NCBI GenBank assembly: GCA_002973635.1
Contig: CP027224.1
Location: forward strand, 2,118,501 to 2,182,500
Direction: 5' to 3'
Source of the DNA: Lysinibacillus sp. B2A1
Lineage (GTDB): Bacteria; Bacillota; Bacilli; Bacillales_A; Planococcaceae
DNA: 64,000 nucleotides
A program made the position numbers and the translations under genes. Shown one piece after another: positions 45,297 through 53,906 of the stretch. Each line of letters begins with the position of its first letter. Positions within the stretch are counted from its first letter, which is position 1. The notes below the pieces were generated by a model. It did not search any database, was not told where the DNA came from, and was given only the letters and a program-made list of their open reading frames with translations.

Positions 45297-45526
45297 ATTG
45301 TTGTCTCCTCCTTTAAATTTGGTTTTTTTGTTGTAAAACAAAAACCAGTAGTACCCATTCTTATATGCATTTTATTTTCATGTATTTTCGCCTATGCAGC
45401 CGTTAGGTTACACAATACACCATCTATTTGTTGTTATTTGAACTAAGAAGTTATACAACTCTTAATAGAGGAATAAAATACAGGTATAAGCTTATACCAC
45501 TGCTGCGTTTATTTTACACAACCTAT
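45297..45526 (-). promoter_or_regulatory. Long 5' leader of rpsD, probable S4 autoregulatory RNA
   Basis: About 220 nt between the predicted start and the coding region, with several dyads including GGTATAAGCTTATACC at 45483-45498. In B. subtilis the rpsD leader folds into an S4-binding pseudoknot that represses translation. Length and position agree, but I cannot confirm the fold by eye. Confidence 0.5.
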
Positions 45527-45555
45527 ATTGTAACTGTTTATGTCATCGACGTCAA
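45527..45555 (-). promoter_or_regulatory. Strong SigA promoter of rpsD
   Basis: Minus strand: TTGACG (45555-45550), 17-nt spacer, TACAAT (45532-45527). Confidence 0.85.
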
Positions 45556-45763
45556 TTATTAGATGGGCTAATTTTAGAAATGGTCAATAGTAGAAAATTC
45601 CTCTCTATACATTTTACACTATCTCGAAATAGTTAAAGTTACGGTGAGAAATGTAAAATGTAAAAGTAAAACAGAATTACATAGTCAAAATGACACAAAT
45701 TATGTATAATATATTATAAGTTAATAGTAATTGATTTGGACGTTATATAGAAAAGGTGATTTC

Positions 45764-47650
45764 ATGACAGACCATTTACAAACGCTAAAATATATAAAAT
45801 CAGATGTTTTGAGCTTTTGGGTGAGTTCGAAGGAAGAACAAGCCGGTTTTAATGAGTATTTTTATTCATTAAAACAGTGTCTAAAGAAGCACTTGAAAAT
45901 TGCTAATGCTGCTTTTCTCAGTTTCGAGGGGAATTCCTTAATACCTGTCGAAGAAATGGCTGCTTTGACGATTGAAACTAAACTAAATGCTGTGTCATGG
46001 CTAATGATTGAAGCTGGCTTTTATCAACAAAAAGTGGTGAAAATTCCTTATATATTAAAAGAAAAAGAAGCCTATACGATGATGACAGATATGGTGCTTT
46101 TTCAAGCAGATGGCAAAAATCCAATCGGGGTGTTACTCGTGGAGGCATCAGATGCTTGGACAGACTTTATGACCTCAGATTATGGGGAAGAATGTGTGGA
46201 AACGCTTACGAAGGTTTTACAGATGATTAGAGAAAATCTAGAAGTAAAGGTGAATGAAGATCAGTATAGAAAATTGTATAATATGACCGATTTATTCCAT
46301 TCCACGATGGATATTGATTTAATTTTGGAAAATGTCTTGAAGAATATTAAGGATAATTTCCCGGAATTTAATGTAGAGCTCATATTATCGAATGATCAGG
46401 ACCGACATACGACTATCGAGATTAAGCTATTTGATTATTTATCTGAAAGACCAGCAACGATTGAGGCTTTTGTCTCGGGAGAACTGACAACGGAACTTGC
46501 AGGCGATTTGAATTGTCGATTATTGAATGCTCCTATAAAAGGGAGGCAAGCAATTTATGGCATATTACAGGTAAGTGCACCTACAACGTATCTTTTTTCA
46601 ACGACTGAAAAGGATTTTGTGCGTATGCTAGCGCAAGCATCAGGGAATGCACTCGAAAATGCAAAATTATATCATCAATCGCACCGCCTCGTAAGTGACT
46701 TACAACTCATCAATGAAACATCACATCGACTAAATATGAGGATTGACATTCATGAAATGTTACTTTTCCTACAAAAACAATTAATGAAATCTTTTCAGCC
46801 AATGGAAGTCTGTTTTGCTTTTAAAAATAATGAATCCTTTGAAGTGACTGGCGCTAGTACAGCATTATTTAATTCACAAGAGGGTCAAACCTATATAAAA
46901 CATGTTGAACAACATTTTGAGCATACCAATGATCCACTATTTATTGCCGATTTCAGCAGATTAACCCCAATTCAAATTGAATATCGCTCAATTATGGCAA
47001 TCCCAATTTTAATGGAAGAAAAAATAAATGGCTTTAGTATTGTGTTACACAAAGAGCCTTATTTCTTTTCATTTGACAGCTTTAAATTAATGCAATCCTT
47101 AATTCATCACTCATCTTTAGCAATTGCAAACTCAATTTTACGAAACCAGCTTCAGGAAATGGTAGATTTGGATCATTTGACAAAATTATATGCAAGAAGC
47201 TATTTAGATCAGTATGTTGAAAAATCACTTAAGAACGATAAATCAGGAATGTTCTTGCTTATTGATATTGATAATTTTAAGCGTGTTAATGATACGTACG
47301 GTCATCAAATTGGTGATAAGATTCTTATACAAATTGCGGTACAATTAAAAGAAACCATTGGTACTCGGGGTATTTGTGCACGCTGGGGTGGAGAAGAAAT
47401 GTCTATATATGTGCCAAATATTAATGAAAAAGAAGCCATAGAATTGGCAGCAACAATCGTTGCAGTCATTCCAAAAGCAACAGACCCGCAAGTGACTATT
47501 TCAGCAGGTCTTATTACTTGGGATGAACAGTATCGCCCAGCGTTTCAATCTGTATTTTTACATGCTGATACAGCATTATATCAAGCAAAAAACAGTGGTA
47601 AAAATCGTTTCTGTATTCATGACCGCGAATCCATAAAAACCAATGTTTGA
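45764..47650 (+). CDS. dgcP: GAF-GGDEF diguanylate cyclase, DgcP-like
   Basis: 628 residues. The N-terminal half has two GAF-like sensory regions (about 170-310 and 320-450). The C-terminal GGDEF domain begins DLDHLTKLYARSYLDQY, has IDIDNFKRVNDTYGHQIGD, and carries the active-site loop as GGEEM at residues 542-546 instead of GGDEF/GGEEF. Orthologue by position (between rpsD and the ytsP-like gene) of B. subtilis DgcP/YtrP, an active diguanylate cyclase. The Phe-to-Met change may or may not affect c-di-GMP synthesis. AAAAGGTG precedes ATG 45764. No EAL domain and no membrane segment. Confidence 0.88.
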   Translation: MTDHLQTLKYIKSDVLSFWVSSKEEQAGFNEYFYSLKQCLKKHLKIANAAFLSFEGNSLIPVEEMAALTIETKLNAVSWLMIEAGFYQQKVVKIPYILKEKEAYTMMTDMVLFQADGKNPIGVLLVEASDAWTDFMTSDYGEECVETLTKVLQMIRENLEVKVNEDQYRKLYNMTDLFHSTMDIDLILENVLKNIKDNFPEFNVELILSNDQDRHTTIEIKLFDYLSERPATIEAFVSGELTTELAGDLNCRLLNAPIKGRQAIYGILQVSAPTTYLFSTTEKDFVRMLAQASGNALENAKLYHQSHRLVSDLQLINETSHRLNMRIDIHEMLLFLQKQLMKSFQPMEVCFAFKNNESFEVTGASTALFNSQEGQTYIKHVEQHFEHTNDPLFIADFSRLTPIQIEYRSIMAIPILMEEKINGFSIVLHKEPYFFSFDSFKLMQSLIHHSSLAIANSILRNQLQEMVDLDHLTKLYARSYLDQYVEKSLKNDKSGMFLLIDIDNFKRVNDTYGHQIGDKILIQIAVQLKETIGTRGICARWGGEEMSIYVPNINEKEAIELAATIVAVIPKATDPQVTISAGLITWDEQYRPAFQSVFLHADTALYQAKNSGKNRFCIHDRESIKTNV

Positions 47651-47682
47651 TTGAATAACATAACATTTATCTATATAAATGA

Positions 47683-47727
47683 ATTGCCCTGAAATGACAA
47701 TTGTTAAACCATTTCAGGGCAATTTTT
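47683..47727 (+). terminator. Terminator after dgcP
   Basis: ATTGCCCTGAAATG pairs perfectly with CATTTCAGGGCAAT, then TTTTA. Confidence 0.88.
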
Positions 47728-47750
47728 ATCTTGATTTCAGCAGATCTTTA

Positions 47751-47888
47751 CTGTATTGAAAGCGAAGCGTTAGGTACAGAATATTTCCTACCTCAAAAGG
47801 TAGTGAGACGAATGCGCTTTTTTCCTATTCAGCGGGTGCCAAGTGGAGCTTTTCGCTCGAAAAAATTTACGCTGGAGCGTCATTGATG
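47751..47888 (+). repeat. Dispersed intergenic repeat, copy C, with an adjoining TATTGAAAGC element
   Basis: 47786-47888 shares TCCTACCTC, GAGACGAATGCG, CCTATTCAGCGGGTG, GCTCGAAAAAA and ACGCTGGAGCG with copies A, D and E but lacks the middle part. Just upstream, TGTATTGAAAGCGAAGCG (47751-47768) resembles the units at 58608-58738. Confidence 0.7.
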
Positions 47889-47892
47889 TTTT

Positions 47893-48372
47893 TTATAAAT
47901 GTAATAGTAGCGTATTTACGAATAGCTCTAATCCGTCTTGATCTTCTTGAGAAAATCGATTAACAACTGGACTGTCGATGTCAAGAACACCTATTACCTC
48001 ACCGTTTTTTATCAAAGGGATAACGATTTCTGATTGGGATGCAGCATCACAGGCAATATGTCCTGGGAATTCATGTACATCTTTAACAACGATAGTTTCC
48101 TTTTGAGCTACAGCTGTTCCGCAAACACCGCGCCCAGTTGGTATTCTAACGCAGGCAGGTAAGCCTTGGAATGGACCTAACACTAACTCTTCTCCTTGTA
48201 AGATATAAAAGCCAACCCAGTTAATGTTTGTTAAAAATTGATTCAATAATGCAGAGGCATTGCTTAAATTCGCAATGTAATCTGTTTCTCCTGTAAGTAG
48301 GGCATCCAACTGTTTAGTCAATGAATGATACTGTTCAGCGATGGGTCCGTCATAACGAATTTTTGTAAACAT
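47893..48372 (-). CDS. msrC: GAF-domain free methionine-(R)-sulfoxide reductase
   Basis: 159 residues, a single GAF domain of the fRMsr (YtsP) group that reduces free Met-R-sulfoxide. The cysteines expected for catalysis are present in GLPACVRIPTGRGVCGTAVA and GHIACDAASQSEIVIPL, followed by GVLDIDSP. N-terminal NWVGFYILQGEELVLGPFQG is typical. It sits between dgcP and hisJ as ytsP does in B. subtilis. The ATG at 48372 has a weak GAGGTG site. Confidence 0.88.
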   Translation of the reverse strand: MFTKIRYDGPIAEQYHSLTKQLDALLTGETDYIANLSNASALLNQFLTNINWVGFYILQGEELVLGPFQGLPACVRIPTGRGVCGTAVAQKETIVVKDVHEFPGHIACDAASQSEIVIPLIKNGEVIGVLDIDSPVVNRFSQEDQDGLELFVNTLLLHL

Positions 48373-48396
48373 AATAGCACCTCGTTTAAAAGTTAA

Positions 48397-49191
48397 TTAT
48401 TTTGGAAATATAACATGGTAGTGTTGATGTAAATCACTGGCACTGTGCGCATCTGAGCCAAAAACTGCAGGCAATCCTATAGATTTACTATAATCAATAA
48501 AGGCTAATGGTGGATAAGGTTCCTGACAATGTGCTTTACTTAAACCAGCACTATTGACATCTAGCTCATAGCCTTCTAGCTTCATACAATCTAAAACTTC
48601 CCGAATCCTCGCAGAATCATCAATTTTCACTTTATGTGCTAGTTGGAACTTGTGAACAAGTGATGGATGTCCAATACGTTTAGGTTTATACTTTCCTAAA
48701 TCTGCTTGAATGGATTGTAGAACCGTATCATAGTATAAATGATAAACTTGTTCAACAGAGCCCACTTTTTTAGAAAAATTGATAAAGCTTTCTGGAGAAT
48801 AGTCGATACATTCAAATGTATTTTGCCATGATAAAAAGTGAACAGATAAAATAGAGTCATTTAAATAGTGTCCATATGTATCCAAAAATTCACGTGTTTC
48901 TTGTTCGAAGCCTTGAATATAATCAACCTCTAATCCAATATGTATACGAATGTCTCGTACATATTGCTGTTGAAGGCTCTGTAAATCTTCGAGATAAGAC
49001 ATTAGAAATTCTGGATTCATACCACTATCTTGTTCTGGTGTAGGGTCAATAAAACTTGATGGTAAAGGTGCATGCTCCGTAAACGTAATATCAGTGAAGC
49101 AATTAGCAATTGCTTTTTCAATATATTGCTTAAATGTATCAGAAGTACCATGTGGACAATAAGGACTATGAATATGTCCGTCACGTTTCAT
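48397..49191 (-). CDS. hisJ: Histidinol-phosphatase, PHP family
   Basis: 264 residues. PHP metal-dependent phosphatase with DGHIHSPYCPHG (metal-binding His), ITFTEHAPLP, GLEVDYIQGFE, SVHFLSW and a C-terminal FGSDAHSASDLHQHY. It removes phosphate from histidinol phosphate in histidine synthesis. The other his genes are not in this window. AAAGGAAGTGG precedes ATG 49191, and the upstream extension to 49278 runs into repeat copy D and is rejected. Confidence 0.92.
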   Translation of the reverse strand: MKRDGHIHSPYCPHGTSDTFKQYIEKAIANCFTDITFTEHAPLPSSFIDPTPEQDSGMNPEFLMSYLEDLQSLQQQYVRDIRIHIGLEVDYIQGFEQETREFLDTYGHYLNDSILSVHFLSWQNTFECIDYSPESFINFSKKVGSVEQVYHLYYDTVLQSIQADLGKYKPKRIGHPSLVHKFQLAHKVKIDDSARIREVLDCMKLEGYELDVNSAGLSKAHCQEPYPPLAFIDYSKSIGLPAVFGSDAHSASDLHQHYHVIFPK

Positions 49192-49218
49192 AAAATTTCC
49201 ACTTCCTTTGCTTTTGAA

Positions 49219-49325
49219 ATCTACCGAGATAAAGCCCTGACGGATGTCAAGTTTCTTGAAGAGGAGCTTTTCGAGCAAGCTCGAAAAAATCCAGACGCAA
49301 TTACGTGCTGGGGCGTAATTGATTA
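49219..49325 (+). repeat. Dispersed intergenic repeat, copy D
   Basis: Shares GATAAAGCCCT, GGATGTCA, TTGAAGAGG, GCTCGAAAAAATCC, ACGCAATTACG and GGGCGTAATTGATT with copies A, B and E. It lies between divergent hisJ and ezrA, so it sits inside their control region. Confidence 0.8.
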
Positions 49326-49445
49326 TACTTGAATGTTGTCATACACTTTTCTGAAAAACCCTTAAATTTTAGTACAAAAGGCGAAAACATAGTATATAAT
49401 AAATACAACTAGCCAATTCGTTTATTGTAGAATAGGAGGCTTACG

Positions 49446-51146
49446 ATGGAGTATATCATCATTCCGGTTATCCTACTATTAATTTTAGCTATAGTGGGAT
49501 TTATGATGCGACGAAAACATACAACAATCATTGCAAAGCTTGAAAATGAAAAATTACAAATACAAAACAACCCCATAAATGAAGAAATTTCAAAGGTTAA
49601 ATCTTTAAACATGAACGGTGAAACAGAAGAAATGTTTGAACGATGGCGTAATAGCTGGGATGAAGTCATCGATGTACATATGACAAAAATTGATTCGCTG
49701 TTATTTGATGCAGAGGACCAAATTAATAGACTGCGCTTTAAAAAAGCAACATTCATTGAACGTGAGATAGAGGATTATATTCAAAAGTGTGAACAGGATA
49801 AAGATAAAATTTTAGAAGAATTAAATGAATTAATTGGCAGCGAAGAAAAAAATCGTATAGAAATTGAACAATTAAAAGAATATTATCGCTCTGCGCGTAA
49901 AACCTTGTTAGCCCATCAACATTCATTTGGTGTTGCCTTACCAGCATTAGAAAAAAGACTGGAGACATTTGTTCAAAAATTTGAGGAATTTGATGTCCTT
50001 ACAAGCGAAGGGAATTATTTGCAGGCAAGAGAGATTGTAATCAGCCTGAACCATGAATCGCAACAAACATTTGACTATATCAATGATGTACCAACAATAT
50101 TAACAGAGCTGCAAGTAAAGCTACCTGGAGCTGTACAGGAATTGCGAAGTGGTCAGCGAGAAATGGAGGACCAGTCCTATTATTTACAGCATTTAGAGTT
50201 AGCAGAGGCGTTGAATAAGTTCGATGAAGAATTTAAAACATTAAAAAATGAGCTGGCAGAGCTTAACTTGACAGATGTGAAGCCACGTGTTGCTGAAATA
50301 AATGAAGAAATTGATAAATTCTATGATTTGCTTGAAAAAGAGGTTATAGCTAAAAACTATGTTGACCAAAATTGTGATCGCTTACTAAGTTCAATTACCA
50401 ATGTTATTACTTCTACAAGATTGGTTAGTGATGAAGCGACTTATGTGCAACAAAGCTATCATTTAAATGAAAAAGATGCAGAAATTCCAAAAGTAGCTTT
50501 AAAGCAATTAGAGGCATTACAGCGACGTTATGAGTTATTAGCAATCCGTGTGAAAGAGGAAAAGTCTGCTTACTCAAGCTTGCAGGAGGAATTAATTGAA
50601 ATTAGTGATGAGCTTGAACGTATTCATGAGGAACAAGGGCATTTATCAAATACGATGAAAAAACTTCGTATTGATGAGAATAAGGCACGTACACAAGTAG
50701 AAAGCCTAAAGAAAGCATTGCAAGAGACAGATCGACTTTTAAATAAGGCCAATATTCCTGGTATACCAGATGAAATGGATGCACGTTTAGATGAGGCTGC
50801 AGAGCATATCTATGTAGTGATGCAAAGCTTACAAGAAGTACCTCTTAATATGGGAACAGTACACAATAATTTAACGGCTGCAACCCTTTGTGTGGAGGAT
50901 GTAAAAGCAAAGGCACACGAATTGATTGAAAATGTCATGCTGATAGAACGAATTATTCAGTATGGTAATCGTCATCGTGCAACAAATCCTAAATTAAATG
51001 CTCGATTAAAAGAGGCGGAAGTAGCTTTCCATCAATTCCGATATTCGAAGGCGTTGGAAGAAGCTGGAACTGCGGTTGAAGAAATGGAGCCTGGAGCTTT
51101 AAAACGAATTCAAACAATGGTTACTGAGCAAACCATATCAAAATAA
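49446..51146 (+). CDS. ezrA: Septation ring formation regulator EzrA
   Basis: 566 residues. One N-terminal membrane segment (IIIPVILLLILAIVGFMM) with the short N-terminus outside, then a long series of spectrin-like helical repeats in the cytosol. C-terminal segment IERIIQYGNRHRATNPKLNA, then EAEVAFHQFRYSKALEEAG, is the conserved QNR-like patch. It prevents misplaced FtsZ rings and helps at the mid-cell septum. AGGAGGCTTACG precedes ATG 49446. The position next to hisJ and before nifZ matches Bacillus. Confidence 0.95.
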   Translation: MEYIIIPVILLLILAIVGFMMRRKHTTIIAKLENEKLQIQNNPINEEISKVKSLNMNGETEEMFERWRNSWDEVIDVHMTKIDSLLFDAEDQINRLRFKKATFIEREIEDYIQKCEQDKDKILEELNELIGSEEKNRIEIEQLKEYYRSARKTLLAHQHSFGVALPALEKRLETFVQKFEEFDVLTSEGNYLQAREIVISLNHESQQTFDYINDVPTILTELQVKLPGAVQELRSGQREMEDQSYYLQHLELAEALNKFDEEFKTLKNELAELNLTDVKPRVAEINEEIDKFYDLLEKEVIAKNYVDQNCDRLLSSITNVITSTRLVSDEATYVQQSYHLNEKDAEIPKVALKQLEALQRRYELLAIRVKEEKSAYSSLQEELIEISDELERIHEEQGHLSNTMKKLRIDENKARTQVESLKKALQETDRLLNKANIPGIPDEMDARLDEAAEHIYVVMQSLQEVPLNMGTVHNNLTAATLCVEDVKAKAHELIENVMLIERIIQYGNRHRATNPKLNARLKEAEVAFHQFRYSKALEEAGTAVEEMEPGALKRIQTMVTEQTISK

Positions 51147-51178
51147 TTATATGAAATGATTAAAAGATTAAAAGCTAT

Positions 51179-51214
51179 AGGCTGTCTAAAAGTTAACTTT
51201 TAGGCAGCCTTATT
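51179..51214 (+). terminator. Terminator after ezrA, with stem like the outer repeats of IS element 1
   Basis: AGGCTGTCTAAAAGTT pairs with AACTTTTAGGCAGCCT with almost no loop, then TATTAT. The arm is nearly the same sequence as the outer inverted repeat of the first insertion sequence (GGCTGTCCTAAAAGTC). Confidence 0.75.
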
Positions 51215-51399
51215 ATATTGAATAAGCAATATGCGAGAAATACAGTGGTTATATGAATTAGAAGTCGTTCAATAAAGGGTGAGAAAGCAAACAAATAAAC
51301 GACTAAATTAGAATAATTGTTAAAGTTAGTAGTCAATTGTTCAAGATTGCGTTATGATAAATACCGTTAAATCAACGTTTTGAAAGTGTGTGAATTTTA

Positions 51400-52560
51400 A
51401 TGGAAGTAAATACAATCTATTTAGACAATAGTGCAACCACAAAGCCTTTAAAAGAGGTCATGCAAGCATTTATGGTAGTGAATGAGCAGTATTATGCCAA
51501 TCCCGCTTCCATACATGCAATGGGTGTTGAAGCGAACGACTTATTAATGCGTGCACGTGAGCAAGTAGCAGATATTTTGCAGACAGAAGCAAAAAATGTG
51601 CTATTTACATCAGGTGGTACTGAATCCAATAATACAGCAATTTTTGGTTTAGCACGCAGCAATACACATAAAGGAAAGCATATAATAACGACTGAAATTG
51701 AACATCCCTCTGTTCTAGAGTCCGTTAAGCAACTTAAAATAGAGGGCTTTGAAGTGGAATATCTGGCAGTGGATCATCATGGAGTGATTTCATTAGATGA
51801 GCTTCGGGCAAAGATACGTAAGGATACTATTTTAGTAAGCATAATGCACGTCAATAATGAAATGGGTGCAATTCAGCCTATATTTGAAGCGGCTAAGATT
51901 ATTCATGAAATGAGCAGAGCGGCTTTTCATGTGGATGCCGTTCAAAGTTTCGGAAAATTACCTTTAGCATTTAATTATGAAGATGGACCCGACTGCATTT
52001 CCATTTCTGGTCATAAAATTCATGGATTTAAGGGCTCAGGCGTGTTAGCATTTCGGACGCAATTGAAGTGGCAGCCATATGCACTTGGCGGTGGTCAGGA
52101 ATATGGATTACGAAGTGGCACTGTTGCCGTTCCACAGGCTGTCGCTTTATCCAAAGCTGCTCGTATTGCAGTGGAATCTAGAGTTGATCAGGAAAAAAAA
52201 TATCGTAAATGGCATGATGAAATATGTCTCCAGTTACGTGAATATGGTGATGCCGTGCATATTTTATCAACACCTCAGGGAGCAGCACATATTTTATCCT
52301 TTAGCATTCGTGATTTAAAAGGTGAGGTTATTATTAATGCCATGCAAAAACGTCAGGTAATCGTCTCTACGTCAAGCGCTTGTTCATCAAAGCAAACAAA
52401 AACAAGTCATGTGGTAGAAGCCCTAAAACTTGATGAGCATTTTAAAAAGGGTGTTATCCGTATTAGCTTTGGTGCCTATGTAACGGATGAGGATATAATG
52501 AAATTTAAATATGTATTAAAAGAAGTATTGATGGAACTTAAAGGAGAATATACACAATGA
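51400..52560 (+). CDS. nifZ: Cysteine desulfurase NifZ (IscS-type)
   Basis: 386 residues, class-V PLP enzyme. YLDNSATTKP opening, FTSGGTESNNTAIFG, the PLP lysine in SISGHKIHGFKG, and the catalytic cysteine in STSSACSS near residue 328. It takes sulfur from cysteine and passes it as persulfide to ThiI, whose gene overlaps the 3' end by ATGA. In B. subtilis this dedicated pair makes 4-thiouridine in tRNA. The ribosome site is weak (GAAAGTGTG). Confidence 0.94.
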   Translation: MEVNTIYLDNSATTKPLKEVMQAFMVVNEQYYANPASIHAMGVEANDLLMRAREQVADILQTEAKNVLFTSGGTESNNTAIFGLARSNTHKGKHIITTEIEHPSVLESVKQLKIEGFEVEYLAVDHHGVISLDELRAKIRKDTILVSIMHVNNEMGAIQPIFEAAKIIHEMSRAAFHVDAVQSFGKLPLAFNYEDGPDCISISGHKIHGFKGSGVLAFRTQLKWQPYALGGGQEYGLRSGTVAVPQAVALSKAARIAVESRVDQEKKYRKWHDEICLQLREYGDAVHILSTPQGAAHILSFSIRDLKGEVIINAMQKRQVIVSTSSACSSKQTKTSHVVEALKLDEHFKKGVIRISFGAYVTDEDIMKFKYVLKEVLMELKGEYTQ

Positions 52561-53765
52561 TTTGGAAAGAAATTTTAATTCGTTATGGCGAGCTTTCAAC
52601 AAAAGGGCGTAATAAGATGGATTTTATCCGTCGTTTGCGCGAAAATATTCGTCATGCTTTTGCTGATTTAGGACATTTACACATTCGTACAGAGCGTGAT
52701 CGTATGTTTATCGCTATACAAAGTGAAGTTCAAATGAATGCTTTATTAGAAGGATTACCTAAAATTTTTGGCATCCAATCTTTTAGCCCAGTGGCAGCAT
52801 GTGAAAAAGATATTGAAGCTATGAAAAAACTAGCCATTACAATTATGGATACATTTAAAAATGAGCAACTTACCTTTAAAGTAGAAGTGAAGCGCACAGA
52901 TAAGACATTTCCATTAGAATCACATGCTATTCAACGTGAAATTGGTGGCTATGTTTTACCAAATTACAAAAATCTATCGGTAAAAGTAAAAAAACCTGAT
53001 ATTGAGCTTCGTGTCGAAGTACGTCATGATGCAACTTATATGATGGCACAAGTGATTCCTGGTGCAGGAGGAATGCCGGTAGGTTCTAATGGGAAATCGC
53101 TTTTAATGCTTTCTGGCGGAATAGACAGTCCTGTCGCTGGCTATTTAATGATGAAGCGTGGTGTACGCTTAGAGGCCATTCATTTCTTTAGTCCACCATA
53201 TACAAGTCAAAATTCACTGGAAAAGGTTAAGGTACTAGCAAATGAATTAACAAAGTTTGGCGCAAGTATTCGTTTACATGTTATTCCTTTTACTGAAATT
53301 CAAGTATTGATTAAAGAAAAGGTACCTTCTAATGTATCAATGACAACTACTCGTCGCATGATGTTAAAAGTTGCTGATAAGGTAAGAGAGGAAATAAATG
53401 CACTGGCCATTGTAACAGGTGAAAGCCTTGGACAAGTGGCGAGTCAAACACTTGAAAGTCTTACAGCTATAAATGCTGTAACCAATACACCAATTTTACG
53501 TCCCTTAATCTCAACTGACAAATTAGAAATTATCAATATTGCTGAGAAAATTGGCACATACGAAACATCTATTCAGCCATTTGAAGATTGCTGCACCATC
53601 TTTACACCTGCAAGCCCAAAAACAAAACCAAAGCTTGAGAAGGTTGAGCATTATGAAAGCTTCTCGGATTTTGATGAATTAATTGAACGAGCTGTGAAAA
53701 ATCGAGAGGTCTATATTTTCCCGAAAAAAGAACAAGAAGCCGATAAATTTGCAGATCTTTTATAA
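52557..53765 (+). CDS. thiI: tRNA 4-thiouridine synthase ThiI
   Basis: 402 residues. An N-terminal ferredoxin-like/THUMP RNA-binding region (IRYGELSTKGRN to about 165) is followed by a PP-loop adenylating domain with MLSGGIDSPVAGYLMMKRG and TGESLGQVASQT. It has no C-terminal rhodanese domain, as in Bacillus. It adenylates U8 of tRNA and inserts sulfur from NifZ. Start overlaps the nifZ stop (ATGA). Repeat copy E and an insertion sequence follow, so the original terminator is displaced. Confidence 0.95.
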   Translation: MIWKEILIRYGELSTKGRNKMDFIRRLRENIRHAFADLGHLHIRTERDRMFIAIQSEVQMNALLEGLPKIFGIQSFSPVAACEKDIEAMKKLAITIMDTFKNEQLTFKVEVKRTDKTFPLESHAIQREIGGYVLPNYKNLSVKVKKPDIELRVEVRHDATYMMAQVIPGAGGMPVGSNGKSLLMLSGGIDSPVAGYLMMKRGVRLEAIHFFSPPYTSQNSLEKVKVLANELTKFGASIRLHVIPFTEIQVLIKEKVPSNVSMTTTRRMMLKVADKVREEINALAIVTGESLGQVASQTLESLTAINAVTNTPILRPLISTDKLEIINIAEKIGTYETSIQPFEDCCTIFTPASPKTKPKLEKVEHYESFSDFDELIERAVKNREVYIFPKKEQEADKFADLL

Positions 53766-53780
53766 ATAGAAGAAGTTTGT

Positions 53781-53902
53781 CTTGATTCAACATCCACTGA
53801 ATCAAGATAAAGCCCTAGCAGATGTCACGGATTTTGGAGAGGCGCTTTCCGAGCGAGCTCGAAAACCCCCGTACGTAATTACGCTGGAGCACAATTGATT
53901 GT
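53781..53902 (+). repeat. Dispersed intergenic repeat, copy E
   Basis: Begins with the dyad TTGATTCA/TGAATCAA, then GATAAAGCCCT, AGATGTCA, GGAGAGG, GAGCTCGAAAA, CGTAATTACGCTGGAGC and AATTGATTGTA, parallel to copy D. It ends 5 bp before the left boundary of the second insertion sequence. Confidence 0.75.
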
Positions 53903-53906
53903 AAGT

